Assembly: GCA_003520365.1 (NCBI GenBank)
Contig: DOUW01000306.1
Coordinates: 9,113-22,061, forward strand
Reading direction: 5' to 3'
Origin: Massilia sp.
GTDB taxonomy: Bacteria; Pseudomonadota; Gammaproteobacteria; Burkholderiales; Burkholderiaceae_D
DNA: 12,949 nt
Part shown: piece by piece, positions 5,496-12,098 of the stretch
Layout of the letters: each line of letters starts with the position of its first letter
Numbering within the stretch: position 1 is the stretch's first letter
Made by a program: the position numbers and the translations under genes
Notes under the pieces: generated by a model
Told to the model about the DNA's origin: nothing
Database searches by the model: none
Seen by the model: the letters and a program-made list of their open reading frames with translations, nothing else

Positions 5496-7343
5496 TCACT
5501 CCCCCTGCAACTCCAACGGCGGCGACGCCAACTCCTCGTCCGGCCGCGCCAACTGGCGCTCCCACATCTGCGCGTATAACCCGCGCGCCGCCAGCAAACT
5601 GCCGTGCGTGCCGCGCTCCACGATCTTCCCGTGGTCGAGCACGATGATCTGCTGCGCATCCGCGATCGTCGACAGCCGGTGCGCAATCACCAGCGTCGTG
5701 CGGCTCTTCGCAATCTCCTTCAACTGCGCCTGGATCGCCTGCTCCGACTTCGAATCCAGCGCGGAGGTCGCCTCGTCGAAGATCAGGATCGCCGGATTCT
5801 TCAACAAGGTGCGCGCAATCGCCACCCGCTGCTTCTCCCCGCCAGAGAGTTTCAAGCCGCGCTCGCCGACCATGGTCGCGTAGCCATCCGGCAGGCTCTC
5901 GATGAACTCGTGGATCGAGGCCGCGCGCGCCGCCGCCACGATGTCTTCCCTGCTCGCGCCCGGCCGCCCATAGGCGATGTTGTACTCGATGGTGTCGTTG
6001 AACAGCACCGTATCCTGGGGCACGATGCCGATGTGGGAACGCAGCGACTCCTGGGTCACGTTGCGGATGTCCTGGCCGTCGATGCTGATCGCTCCCTTGT
6101 TCACGTCGTAGAAGCGGAACAGCAGGCGCGACAGGGTCGACTTGCCCGAGCCGCTGTGGCCGACCACGGCCGTGGTGGTCCCGGCGGGAATGGCGAAGTC
6201 GACGTCGAACAGGATCTGGCGCTTGGCCTCGTAGCTGAACTCGACGTGCGAGAACTCGACGCGCGCGCCCTTCGTGACCAGCGGCTGCGCACTTGGTGCG
6301 TCGGCCACCTCGCGGTTCTGGTCGAGCAGGCCGAACAGGCGCTCCATGTCGGCCAGCGCCTGCTTGATCTCGCGGTAGATCACGCCCAGGAAGTTCAACG
6401 GAATGTACAGCTGGATCATGAACGAGTTCACCAGCACCAGGTCGCCCAGGGTCATGGTGCCGGCGATGACGCCTTCGGTCGCGCGCCACAGGATCAGCGT
6501 CACGGCGGTGGCGATGATCAGCGACTGCCCGGTGTTCAGCACCGACAGCGAGGTCTGCGAGCGCACCGCGGCGTTTTCGTAGTGTTGCAGGCCCTGGTCG
6601 TAGCGCTTGGCTTCGTAGTCCTCGTTGCCGAAGTATTTCACCGTCTCGTAGTTCAGCAGCGAATCGATGGCCTTGGTGTTGGCCTTCGAGTCGAGCTCGT
6701 TCATCGTGCGGCGGAAGTGGGTGCGCCATTCGGTGACGACGACGGTGAAGGTGATGTAGGTGATCAGCGCGCCGGCGGTGATGATGGAGAACCAGATGTC
6801 GTAGTTGAACACCAGGTAGCCAAGCACCAGCGTGATCTCGACCAGGGTCGGCAGCACGTTGAACAGGGAATACGAGATCAGCGAATTCACGCCGCGCGTG
6901 CCGCGTTCGATATCGCGCGTCATGCCGCCGGTCTGGCGGTTCAGGTGAAAACGCAGCGACAGCGCATGAAGGTGGCGGAACACTTTCAGGGCAATGGTGC
7001 GCACCGCGCGCTGGGTGACGCGCGCGAACAGGAATTCGCGCAGCTCGGTGAACACCGTGGTCGACAGGCGCAGCAGGCCATAGGCGATCAGGGCGCCGAC
7101 CGGCAGCACCAGGAGGGCTTGCGGATGCGCCGGATCGATGGCGAGCTGGTCGATCAATTGCTTGAGCACGAGCGGCACGCCGACGTTGGCCATCTTGGCG
7201 CCGATCAGCGCGCCGAGCGCGGCGATCACGCGCCATTTATAGACCCAGAGGTAGGGAAACAGGGTGCGCAGCGTGGCCCAGTCGGTGCGTTGCCGGTCCT
7301 TGTTATCGGGCGGCGGGAGGGAACTGGTGGAGGAGCGTCGCAT
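5496..7343 (-). CDS. ABC exporter half-transporter, Atm1/ABCB7/HMT1 type (permease fused to ATPase)
   Basis: Inner-membrane half-transporter working as a homodimer. Bacterial Atm1 relatives export glutathione conjugates and metal-glutathione complexes and are tied to heavy-metal tolerance. With ATG 7343 it has 615 residues. The membrane domain has about six helices within residues 25-325, with the Atm1-like stretch YETVKYFGNEDYEAKRYD after helix 4. The ATPase domain follows: Walker A GHSGSGKST (395-403), Q-loop Gln443 in IVPQD, signature LSGGE (499-503), Walker B ILIFDE (519-524), then the H-loop His555 in AHRLS. A GTG at 7394 would add 17 residues but leave only 11 bases to the divergent thioesterase start and no room for promoters, so I prefer ATG 7343, although neither has a clear ribosome site. 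A general lipid or drug exporter is the alternative; the middle of the membrane domain favours Atm1. The C-terminal tail after residue 590 is acidic and probably not conserved. Confidence 0.92.
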   Translation of the reverse strand: MRRSSTSSLPPPDNKDRQRTDWATLRTLFPYLWVYKWRVIAALGALIGAKMANVGVPLVLKQLIDQLAIDPAHPQALLVLPVGALIAYGLLRLSTTVFTELREFLFARVTQRAVRTIALKVFRHLHALSLRFHLNRQTGGMTRDIERGTRGVNSLISYSLFNVLPTLVEITLVLGYLVFNYDIWFSIITAGALITYITFTVVVTEWRTHFRRTMNELDSKANTKAIDSLLNYETVKYFGNEDYEAKRYDQGLQHYENAAVRSQTSLSVLNTGQSLIIATAVTLILWRATEGVIAGTMTLGDLVLVNSFMIQLYIPLNFLGVIYREIKQALADMERLFGLLDQNREVADAPSAQPLVTKGARVEFSHVEFSYEAKRQILFDVDFAIPAGTTTAVVGHSGSGKSTLSRLLFRFYDVNKGAISIDGQDIRNVTQESLRSHIGIVPQDTVLFNDTIEYNIAYGRPGASREDIVAAARAASIHEFIESLPDGYATMVGERGLKLSGGEKQRVAIARTLLKNPAILIFDEATSALDSKSEQAIQAQLKEIAKSRTTLVIAHRLSTIADAQQIIVLDHGKIVERGTHGSLLAARGLYAQMWERQLARPDEELASPPLELQGE

Positions 7344-7379
7344 GGCAGGGGTCCGGGATTTATGGTTCAATTCGGGACG

Positions 7380-7385
7380 ATTGTA
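7380..7385 (-). promoter_or_regulatory. Possible -10 box for the Atm1-type exporter gene
   Basis: On the minus strand TACAAT matches five of six consensus bases and would start transcription near 7373, about 30 bases before ATG 7343. No good -35 box stands at 16-18 bases. It lies inside the upstream extension that a GTG start at 7394 would need, which also favours the ATG start. Confidence 0.3.
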
Positions 7386-7405
7386 GCTTTTCACGGAAAA
7401 ACAAG

Positions 7406-7846
7406 ATGACCACGCCAGAAAACAATGCCGCCCCGACCAACCGCCTGCCTGAAGGGAAAATCCCGCAGCTGCGCGTGATGCCGGGGCCGCCGGACGCCAA
7501 CGTCTACGGAGACGTCTTCGGCGGCTGGATCATGGCCCAGGTCGACATCGCCGGCTCGCTGCCGGCCACCCGCCGCGCGAATGGCCGCGTGGCCACCATC
7601 GCGGTCAACTCCTTCCTGTTCAAGAACCCTGTTTTTGTGGGCGACCTGTTGTCGTTCTACGTCGATATCGTCAAGGTTGGCAACACGTCGATCACGGTCT
7701 ACGTCGAGGTCTATGCCGAGCGCAACCGCCTGCAGTCGAACATCGTCAAGGTCACCGAAGCGACCCTGACCTACGTCGCCACCGGCCCGGACCGCAAGCC
7801 GCGCCAGCTGCCGCCGCTGGAGTCGCTGATCTCGCACCAGCAATAA
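7406..7846 (+). CDS. Acyl-CoA thioesterase, YciA-type hotdog fold
   Basis: Hydrolyses acyl-CoA to free fatty acid and CoA in the cytoplasm; YciA relatives have broad chain-length range and form hotdog multimers. The 146 residues hold the family core NVYGDVFGGWIMAQVDIAG (32-50) with the catalytic Asp36 in GDVFGGW, followed by the central hotdog helix, then strands IAVNSFLFKNPVFVGD (65-80) and the beta hairpins to about 125. The N-terminal 15 residues and the Pro-rich end are variable. The upstream GGAAAA is a weak ribosome site. The stop is three bases before the PhoD start, so the two are almost certainly in one transcript and probably translationally coupled. With two acyl-CoA ligases nearby it could act in acyl-CoA turnover, but they are in a separate unit, so that link is weak. 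Confidence 0.92.
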   Translation: MTTPENNAAPTNRLPEGKIPQLRVMPGPPDANVYGDVFGGWIMAQVDIAGSLPATRRANGRVATIAVNSFLFKNPVFVGDLLSFYVDIVKVGNTSITVYVEVYAERNRLQSNIVKVTEATLTYVATGPDRKPRQLPPLESLISHQQ

Positions 7847-7849
7847 ACC

Positions 7850-9421
7850 ATGCACGAGGCGCGTCGGACTTTCCTGCTCGACGCGGCGCGCCTTACCGCC
7901 GCGGCCGGCACCGGCCTCGGTTTCACTGCCAGCGCCGGCGCGGCCGGTTCCTCTTACCCGTTTTCGCTTGGGGTCGCCTCGGGTTCACCGCTGCCCAACG
8001 CGGTGATCCTGTGGACGCGCATCCTGTCCGATCCGCTGGACGCGGCCTCGGCGCCGCCGCTCGCCCTCACCGTGCGCTGGGAAGTGGCCGAGGACGAGGC
8101 CTTCCGCAAGATCGCAGCGAAAGGCAGCGCCACCGCCTCCCCTGCCCTGGCCCACAGCGTGCACGTCGATGCGACCGGCCTGAAGCCGGACCGCTGGTAC
8201 TGGTATCGCTTCATGCTGGGCGACGCGGTCAGTCCGGTCGGCCGCACGCGCACCGCGCCCGCCATGGACATCATGCCGACCCGGCTGAAACTGGCGGTAG
8301 CCTCTTGCCAGCACTGGGAATTCGGCCACTATGCGGCGCACCGCCACATCGCCCAGGCCGCGCCCGACCTGGTCGCTTTCCTCGGCGACTACATCTATGA
8401 ATGGGGACCCTACCAGCTGCGCCATCCGCCGCGCGCGGTGCGCTCGCACGAGTCGTTCACGCTGGCCGACTACCGCGCCCGCTATGCGCAGTACAAGAGC
8501 GACCCGGACCTGCAGGCCGCGCACCGCGCCGCGCCCTGGATCGTGACCTGGGACGACCATGAGGTCGCCAACGATTACGCAGGCGACGTCGACGAGCGGC
8601 TGGCGCCGGATTTCGCGGCACGCCGCGCCGCGGCTTACCAGGCATTCTATGAACACATGCCGCTGCGCCTGCCGGCACCGCGCAGTTTCGGCGCGCTGCG
8701 CATGTTCCAGCGCCATGACTGGGGCCGGCTGGCGCGCTTCCACCTGCTCGACAGCCGCCAGTACCGCTCTCCCCTCGCCTGTTCGAAACCCGGCCGCGGC
8801 GGTTCGAACGTGGTGCTGGCGCGCGCCTGCGCCGAGCTGCGCGATCCGCGGCGGACAATGCTGGGGCTGGAGCAGGAAGCCTGGCTGGCGCAGGGTTTGT
8901 CGTCGTCGCGGGCGCGCTGGAACATCCTGGCGCAGCAGACCCTGATGGCGCAGTCGAGCGGCGTGCCGGTGCGCTCGCCCGACGATGGCCGCTTCTGGAC
9001 CGATGGCTGGGATGGTTATCCGGCCGCGCGCCGGCGCCTGCTCGACACCCTGGCGACAAGCCGCGCCCGCAATCCGCTGGTGCTCTCGGGCGACGTCCAC
9101 ACCTTCTACGCGGCCGAGCTACGGCGCGATGTCGCGCGGCCGGTGTCGAAAACGAACCCGATCGTTGCGGCCGAGTTCTGTGGCACCTCGGTCACCTCCA
9201 GCTCGCGGCCGCAGGCGCGCACTGCGGAAAACGTCGAGCGCAATTCGCACATCCTGTATGGCCGCAGCGACCGGCGCGGGTACATGCTGATCGACCTGAC
9301 GCCGGCCGCGAGCACGGCGCAGTTCATGGCGCTCGACGATGTGCGCGATGCATGCACGGCGCAGTCGGTCCTCGACGCTTTCAGGGTCGACGCCGGTGTC
9401 GCCCGGGTTCGAGGCGCCTAG
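7850..9421 (+). CDS. Tat-exported PhoD-type alkaline phosphatase/phosphodiesterase
   Basis: A secreted metallophosphatase of the PhoD family, which cleaves phosphomonoesters or phosphodiesters with Ca/Fe at the active site. The N-terminus has a twin-arginine signal (ARRTFLL, Arg5-Arg6, hydrophobic run, AGA near residue 31). Next is the PhoD Fn3-like domain with FSLGVASGSP (38-47) and VILWTRIL. The catalytic domain follows: ASCQ with Cys153, FLGDYIYE with Asp180 and Tyr181, WDDHEVANDYAG with Asp235, Asp236, His237 and Asn241, and SGDVHTFY with Asp415 and His417. These match the metal and phosphate ligands known in Bacillus PhoD. At 523 residues it is of family length. Translation starts three bases after the thioesterase stop. 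No Pho box can be claimed, because the only upstream region is that of the thioesterase. The true substrate is open, as the family covers phosphatases and phospholipase D-like enzymes. Confidence 0.93.
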   Translation: MHEARRTFLLDAARLTAAAGTGLGFTASAGAAGSSYPFSLGVASGSPLPNAVILWTRILSDPLDAASAPPLALTVRWEVAEDEAFRKIAAKGSATASPALAHSVHVDATGLKPDRWYWYRFMLGDAVSPVGRTRTAPAMDIMPTRLKLAVASCQHWEFGHYAAHRHIAQAAPDLVAFLGDYIYEWGPYQLRHPPRAVRSHESFTLADYRARYAQYKSDPDLQAAHRAAPWIVTWDDHEVANDYAGDVDERLAPDFAARRAAAYQAFYEHMPLRLPAPRSFGALRMFQRHDWGRLARFHLLDSRQYRSPLACSKPGRGGSNVVLARACAELRDPRRTMLGLEQEAWLAQGLSSSRARWNILAQQTLMAQSSGVPVRSPDDGRFWTDGWDGYPAARRRLLDTLATSRARNPLVLSGDVHTFYAAELRRDVARPVSKTNPIVAAEFCGTSVTSSSRPQARTAENVERNSHILYGRSDRRGYMLIDLTPAASTAQFMALDDVRDACTAQSVLDAFRVDAGVARVRGA

Positions 9422-9484
9422 GACGATCCGCTACTACGCAGCGCCGCCATGCGCCTTCCTTGATGGGATGACCGTGGATTGTCG

Positions 9485-9498
9485 ACTGTCTTTACAGT
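9485..9498. promoter_or_regulatory. Palindrome ACTGT-N4-ACAGT, possible enhancer site
   Basis: A perfect inverted repeat with 5-base arms, centred about 105 bases upstream of the start predicted from the sigma-54 promoter. That is within the usual range of activator sites for this sigma factor. No T-run follows it, so it is a poor terminator for the phosphatase gene. Confidence 0.3.
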
Positions 9499-9521
9499 GC
9501 AATGCGCAATGAGTGAAGTAA

Positions 9522-9534
9522 GGAAATAATTTCC
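9522..9534. promoter_or_regulatory. Perfect palindrome GGAAATAATTTCC, possible operator or bending site
   Basis: Six-base arms around a central A, in an AT-rich stretch that stands out from its GC-rich surroundings. It is centred about 68 bases before the predicted transcription start and 36 bases before the -24 element. It could bind an activator or a bending protein such as IHF; the role is not shown. Confidence 0.3.
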
Positions 9535-9569
9535 CCGTAAATACAAAGGCTTGCGTTTCGGCACTGGTC

Positions 9570-9585
9570 TGGCATTCTTCTTGCT
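9570..9585 (+). promoter_or_regulatory. Sigma-54 (RpoN) -24/-12 promoter of the PEP-CTERM gene
   Basis: TGGCATTCTTCTTGCT matches the consensus TGGCACG-N4-TTGCW at 10 of 12 fixed positions, with the invariant GG and GC ten bases apart. Transcription would start near 9596, leaving a 46-base leader before ATG 9642. I see no sigma-70 promoter as good in this 220-base gap. Confidence 0.7.
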
Positions 9586-9641
9586 AGTTCGATAACGCAA
9601 CAATAACCATAAGTCGTTAACGCATCCAACTGGGGAATTCC

Positions 9642-10226
9642 ATGTTCAAGAAAATCAAATTTGCCGTACCGTTCGCGTTTGCCCTGCTTTCCGGCGCTGC
9701 CAGCGCCGTGCCCCTGACCTTCAGTGGCAGCCTGGCATCGCCTTCCCTGCCGCCGTTCTGGACGCTCTCGGACAACGTCGACGTCAGCACGGCCATCGCG
9801 CCCTACAACAAGTTCTCGAACGGCGTCATCTCGATCACCTTCAATGGCGACTTCGACGAGAGCGATGCGAACCTGCTCCTGATGCTGGAAAGCGTGGACC
9901 TCGGCTGGATGCTGAACGGAAATACCGACGACGATCGCTGGGACCACCCGACCGATGCGGCACCGGGCCACAACATCACCTTCTCCACCTCCGCCACCCT
10001 GACCGATGCGGAACTGGCATCGATCCTCGCGGATGGCAATATCGGCCTCAGCATCCGCGACGATTACCCGGCAGGTGGCGACTGGGTCGACTGGATTAAT
10101 TATTTCGATTACCAGATCAGCTTTGACGCCGGCAACGCGAACGCCGTTCCCGAGCCGGGCTCGCTGGCCCTGCTGGGCCTGGGCTTGGCCGGCGTCGCCC
10201 TGCGCAGGAGGAAGCGCGCCGCCTGA
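9642..10226 (+). CDS. PEP-CTERM sorting-domain protein (exosortase substrate)
   Basis: A surface or exopolysaccharide-linked protein processed at its C-terminus by an exosortase (XrtA/EpsH type). The 194 residues start with a signal peptide (MFKKIKF, hydrophobic core, ASA cleavage after residue 22). The end has the full sorting signal: VPEPGS (169-174), a hydrophobic helix (175-187) rich in Leu and Gly, and the basic tail RRRKR (188-192). Between them lies an acidic domain of about 145 residues, rich in Asp, Trp and aromatic residues, probably beta-sheet; I recognise no known fold or repeat. The ribosome site GGGGA lies five bases before ATG. It stands alone in its unit, behind a sigma-54 promoter and before a bidirectional terminator. 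PEP-CTERM genes are commonly scattered away from the exosortase locus, which is not in this window. The role is probably in biofilm or floc matrix, inferred from the family only. Confidence 0.93.
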   Translation: MFKKIKFAVPFAFALLSGAASAVPLTFSGSLASPSLPPFWTLSDNVDVSTAIAPYNKFSNGVISITFNGDFDESDANLLLMLESVDLGWMLNGNTDDDRWDHPTDAAPGHNITFSTSATLTDAELASILADGNIGLSIRDDYPAGGDWVDWINYFDYQISFDAGNANAVPEPGSLALLGLGLAGVALRRRKRAA

Positions 10227-10254
10227 CCGGCGCCGGCGCGAGCTGGAGCGTCAT

Positions 10255-10293
10255 AAAAAAACCGGCACGGGGTCCTCACACCGTGCCGGTTTT
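10255..10293. terminator. Bidirectional terminator between the PEP-CTERM and fadD genes
   Basis: ACCGGCACGG (10261-10270) and CCGTGCCGGT (10281-10290) pair perfectly around a 10-base loop, and the stem can extend by three A-T pairs. On the plus strand it ends in four Ts. On the minus strand it ends in seven Ts (A-run 10255-10261). It therefore serves both convergent genes and should be stronger for the ligase gene. Confidence 0.92.
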
Positions 10294-10316
10294 GCGTTTC
10301 CTATTCCAACCGTTCC

Positions 10317-11999
10317 TCAAGCCGTCTGCTTCTCGTCCCGCAGTTCGCGGCGCAGGATCTTGCCGACGTTGGTCTTCGGCAGCGTGTCGCGGAACTCGAT
10401 GTGGCGCGGACGCTTGTAGCCGGTCAGTTCGTCCTTGCAGAAATGCAGCAGGTCTTCGGCGGTCAGCTTCGGGTCCTTCTTCACCACGTACAGCTTCACG
10501 GCTTCGCCCGAGTGCTTATCCGGCACGCCGACGCAGGCCACTTCCAGCACGCCCGGATGCGAGGCGACCACGTTCTCGACTTCGTTCGGGTAGACGTTGA
10601 AGCCCGAGACGATGATCATGTCCTTCTTGCGGTCGACGATGCGGGTGTAGCCCTTCTCGTCCATGATGCCGATGTCGCCGGTCTTCAGGAAACCATCCGC
10701 CGTCATGACCTTGGCGGTCTCGTCGTCGCGCTTCCAGTAGCCAGCCATCACCTGCGGGCCGCGCACGGCGATTTCGCCGGACTGGCCGAACGGGACAGGT
10801 TGGTCCGCTTCGCCGAGGATCAGCACCTCGGTCGAAGGCAGCGGCAGGCCGATGGTGCCCGTGAAGTCGCTGATGTCGCAGCGGTTGGCGGTGACCACCG
10901 GCGAAGTCTCGGACAGGCCATAGCCCTCGACGATCGGGCAGCCGGTAATTTTCAGCCATTTGTCGGCCACCGCCTGCTGCACGGCCATGCCGCCGCCCGG
11001 GCAGACCAGGTAGCTGGAATGGTCGAGATTCGCGAATGCCGATTGATTGACCAGGCCGTTGTACAGGGTGTTCACGGCCGGGAAGACGTTGATCTTGTAC
11101 TTGCCCAGTTCCTTGATGAAGCCGTCCATGTCGCGCGGGTTCGGGATCAGGACGTTCATGCCGCCCAGGCGCATGCCGAGCAGGGCGCAGACCGTCAGCG
11201 CGTAGATGTGGTACAGCGGCAGCGCGCACATGAATTCGAGCTGGCGGCCAGCGGTCGCGTTCGAGAGCGAGGGGCCGAACCAGGCTTCGTTCTGCAGCAC
11301 GTTGGCCAGCACGTTCTTGTGCAGCAGGACGGCGCCTTTCGACACGCCCGTGGTGCCGCCGGTGTATTGCAGGAAGGCGATGTCGTCGTGACCGAGCGTG
11401 ACCGGCTTGAAGGACAGGCGCGCGCCTTCGGCCAGCACTTTCTTGAAGCCGGTGTGGCCGGGCAGCGACCAGGCCGGGACCATCTTCTTGACCTTGCGCA
11501 CGACGAAGTTGACGATCGCGCCCTTCACGCCGCCCAGCAGGTCGCCCATGGTGCCGACCACGACGTGTTTCACCGGGGTGTTGGCGATCACCTGCTCCAC
11601 GGTGTGGGCAAAGTTCTCCAGCACCACCAGCACCTCGGCGCCGGAATCGTTCAGCTGGTGCTGCAGTTCGCGCGGGGTGTAGAGGGGATTGACGTTGACG
11701 ATGGTGTAGCCGCCGCGCAGGGCGGCCGCCATCGCGACCGGGTATTGCAGGACGTTCGGCAGCATGATCGCCACGCGCGCGCCCGGCTGCAGGCCGCGGC
11801 TTTGCAGCCAGGCCGCCATCTGCTGCGACATGCGGTCCAGGTCGCCGTAGGTGATGACCTTGTCCATGCAGGCGAAGGCCTTCTGGTCAGCGTACTTGCG
11901 GAAGGATTCTTCCAGCAAATGGGTCAGGGAGCGGTACTGCGTCGGGTCGATTTCCGCCGGCACGCCTGCCTGGTACGACTTGAGCCAAAACTTGTCCAT
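10317..11999 (-). CDS. fadD: Long-chain fatty acid-CoA ligase
   Basis: Activates free fatty acids to acyl-CoA through an acyl-adenylate, using ATP and CoA, at the inner face of the membrane; it is the entry step of beta-oxidation. The 560 residues match E. coli FadD (561). Motifs of the adenylate-forming family in order: phosphate loop YTGGTTGVSKG (212-222), substrate-side GYGLSETSP (359-367), TGD (440-442), the hinge stretch RKKDMIIVSGFNVYP (457-471) holding the fatty-acyl-CoA ligase signature, and PKTNVGKILRR with the catalytic Lys547. The start ATG 11999 has GAGG about seven bases upstream. A hairpin sits between this gene and its upstream paralogue, so the two may be partly uncoupled. All catalytic residues are present. 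It is the downstream member of a tandem pair; division of labour by chain length is possible but unproven. Confidence 0.95.
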   Translation of the reverse strand: MDKFWLKSYQAGVPAEIDPTQYRSLTHLLEESFRKYADQKAFACMDKVITYGDLDRMSQQMAAWLQSRGLQPGARVAIMLPNVLQYPVAMAAALRGGYTIVNVNPLYTPRELQHQLNDSGAEVLVVLENFAHTVEQVIANTPVKHVVVGTMGDLLGGVKGAIVNFVVRKVKKMVPAWSLPGHTGFKKVLAEGARLSFKPVTLGHDDIAFLQYTGGTTGVSKGAVLLHKNVLANVLQNEAWFGPSLSNATAGRQLEFMCALPLYHIYALTVCALLGMRLGGMNVLIPNPRDMDGFIKELGKYKINVFPAVNTLYNGLVNQSAFANLDHSSYLVCPGGGMAVQQAVADKWLKITGCPIVEGYGLSETSPVVTANRCDISDFTGTIGLPLPSTEVLILGEADQPVPFGQSGEIAVRGPQVMAGYWKRDDETAKVMTADGFLKTGDIGIMDEKGYTRIVDRKKDMIIVSGFNVYPNEVENVVASHPGVLEVACVGVPDKHSGEAVKLYVVKKDPKLTAEDLLHFCKDELTGYKRPRHIEFRDTLPKTNVGKILRRELRDEKQTA

Positions 12000-12039
12000 C
12001 TGATGCCTCGCCTTCTAAACTTTGTGTGTTCAATTAAAC

Positions 12040-12070
12040 GCAAAGCCGCCCGGATCACGGGCGGCTTTGC
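12040..12070 (-). terminator. Terminator hairpin between the two fadD genes
   Basis: GCAAAGCCGCCCG and CGGGCGGCTTTGC form a perfect 13-bp stem with a five-base loop (GATCA on the plus strand). On the minus strand the hairpin is followed by GTTTAATT, a short T-rich tract. It lies 28 bases after the stop of the upstream ligase gene and 40 bases before the next start, so it could end or reduce read-through into the second gene. Confidence 0.75.
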
Positions 12071-12098
12071 CGGCCGAACTCGCGCCATTATCTCTACA

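Noticed and set aside
5298..5579. Small plus-strand frame with a repeated FRM-N/I-SP-type peptide
   Set aside because: The repeated peptide comes from the 39-base DNA repeats and REPs; no ribosome site. Small hypothetical proteins with GHECPPY or VGWALVPT peptides are typical over-annotation of such repeats.
5604..7409. 601-residue open frame on the plus strand opposite the Atm1-type exporter
   Set aside because: No motif, composition of an antisense GC-rich frame; the minus strand carries all ABC motifs in order.
12040..12070. Considered a further REP copy
   Set aside because: Stem sequence is unrelated, lacks the GTAG head and is followed by a T-rich tract on the minus strand; better explained as a terminator.
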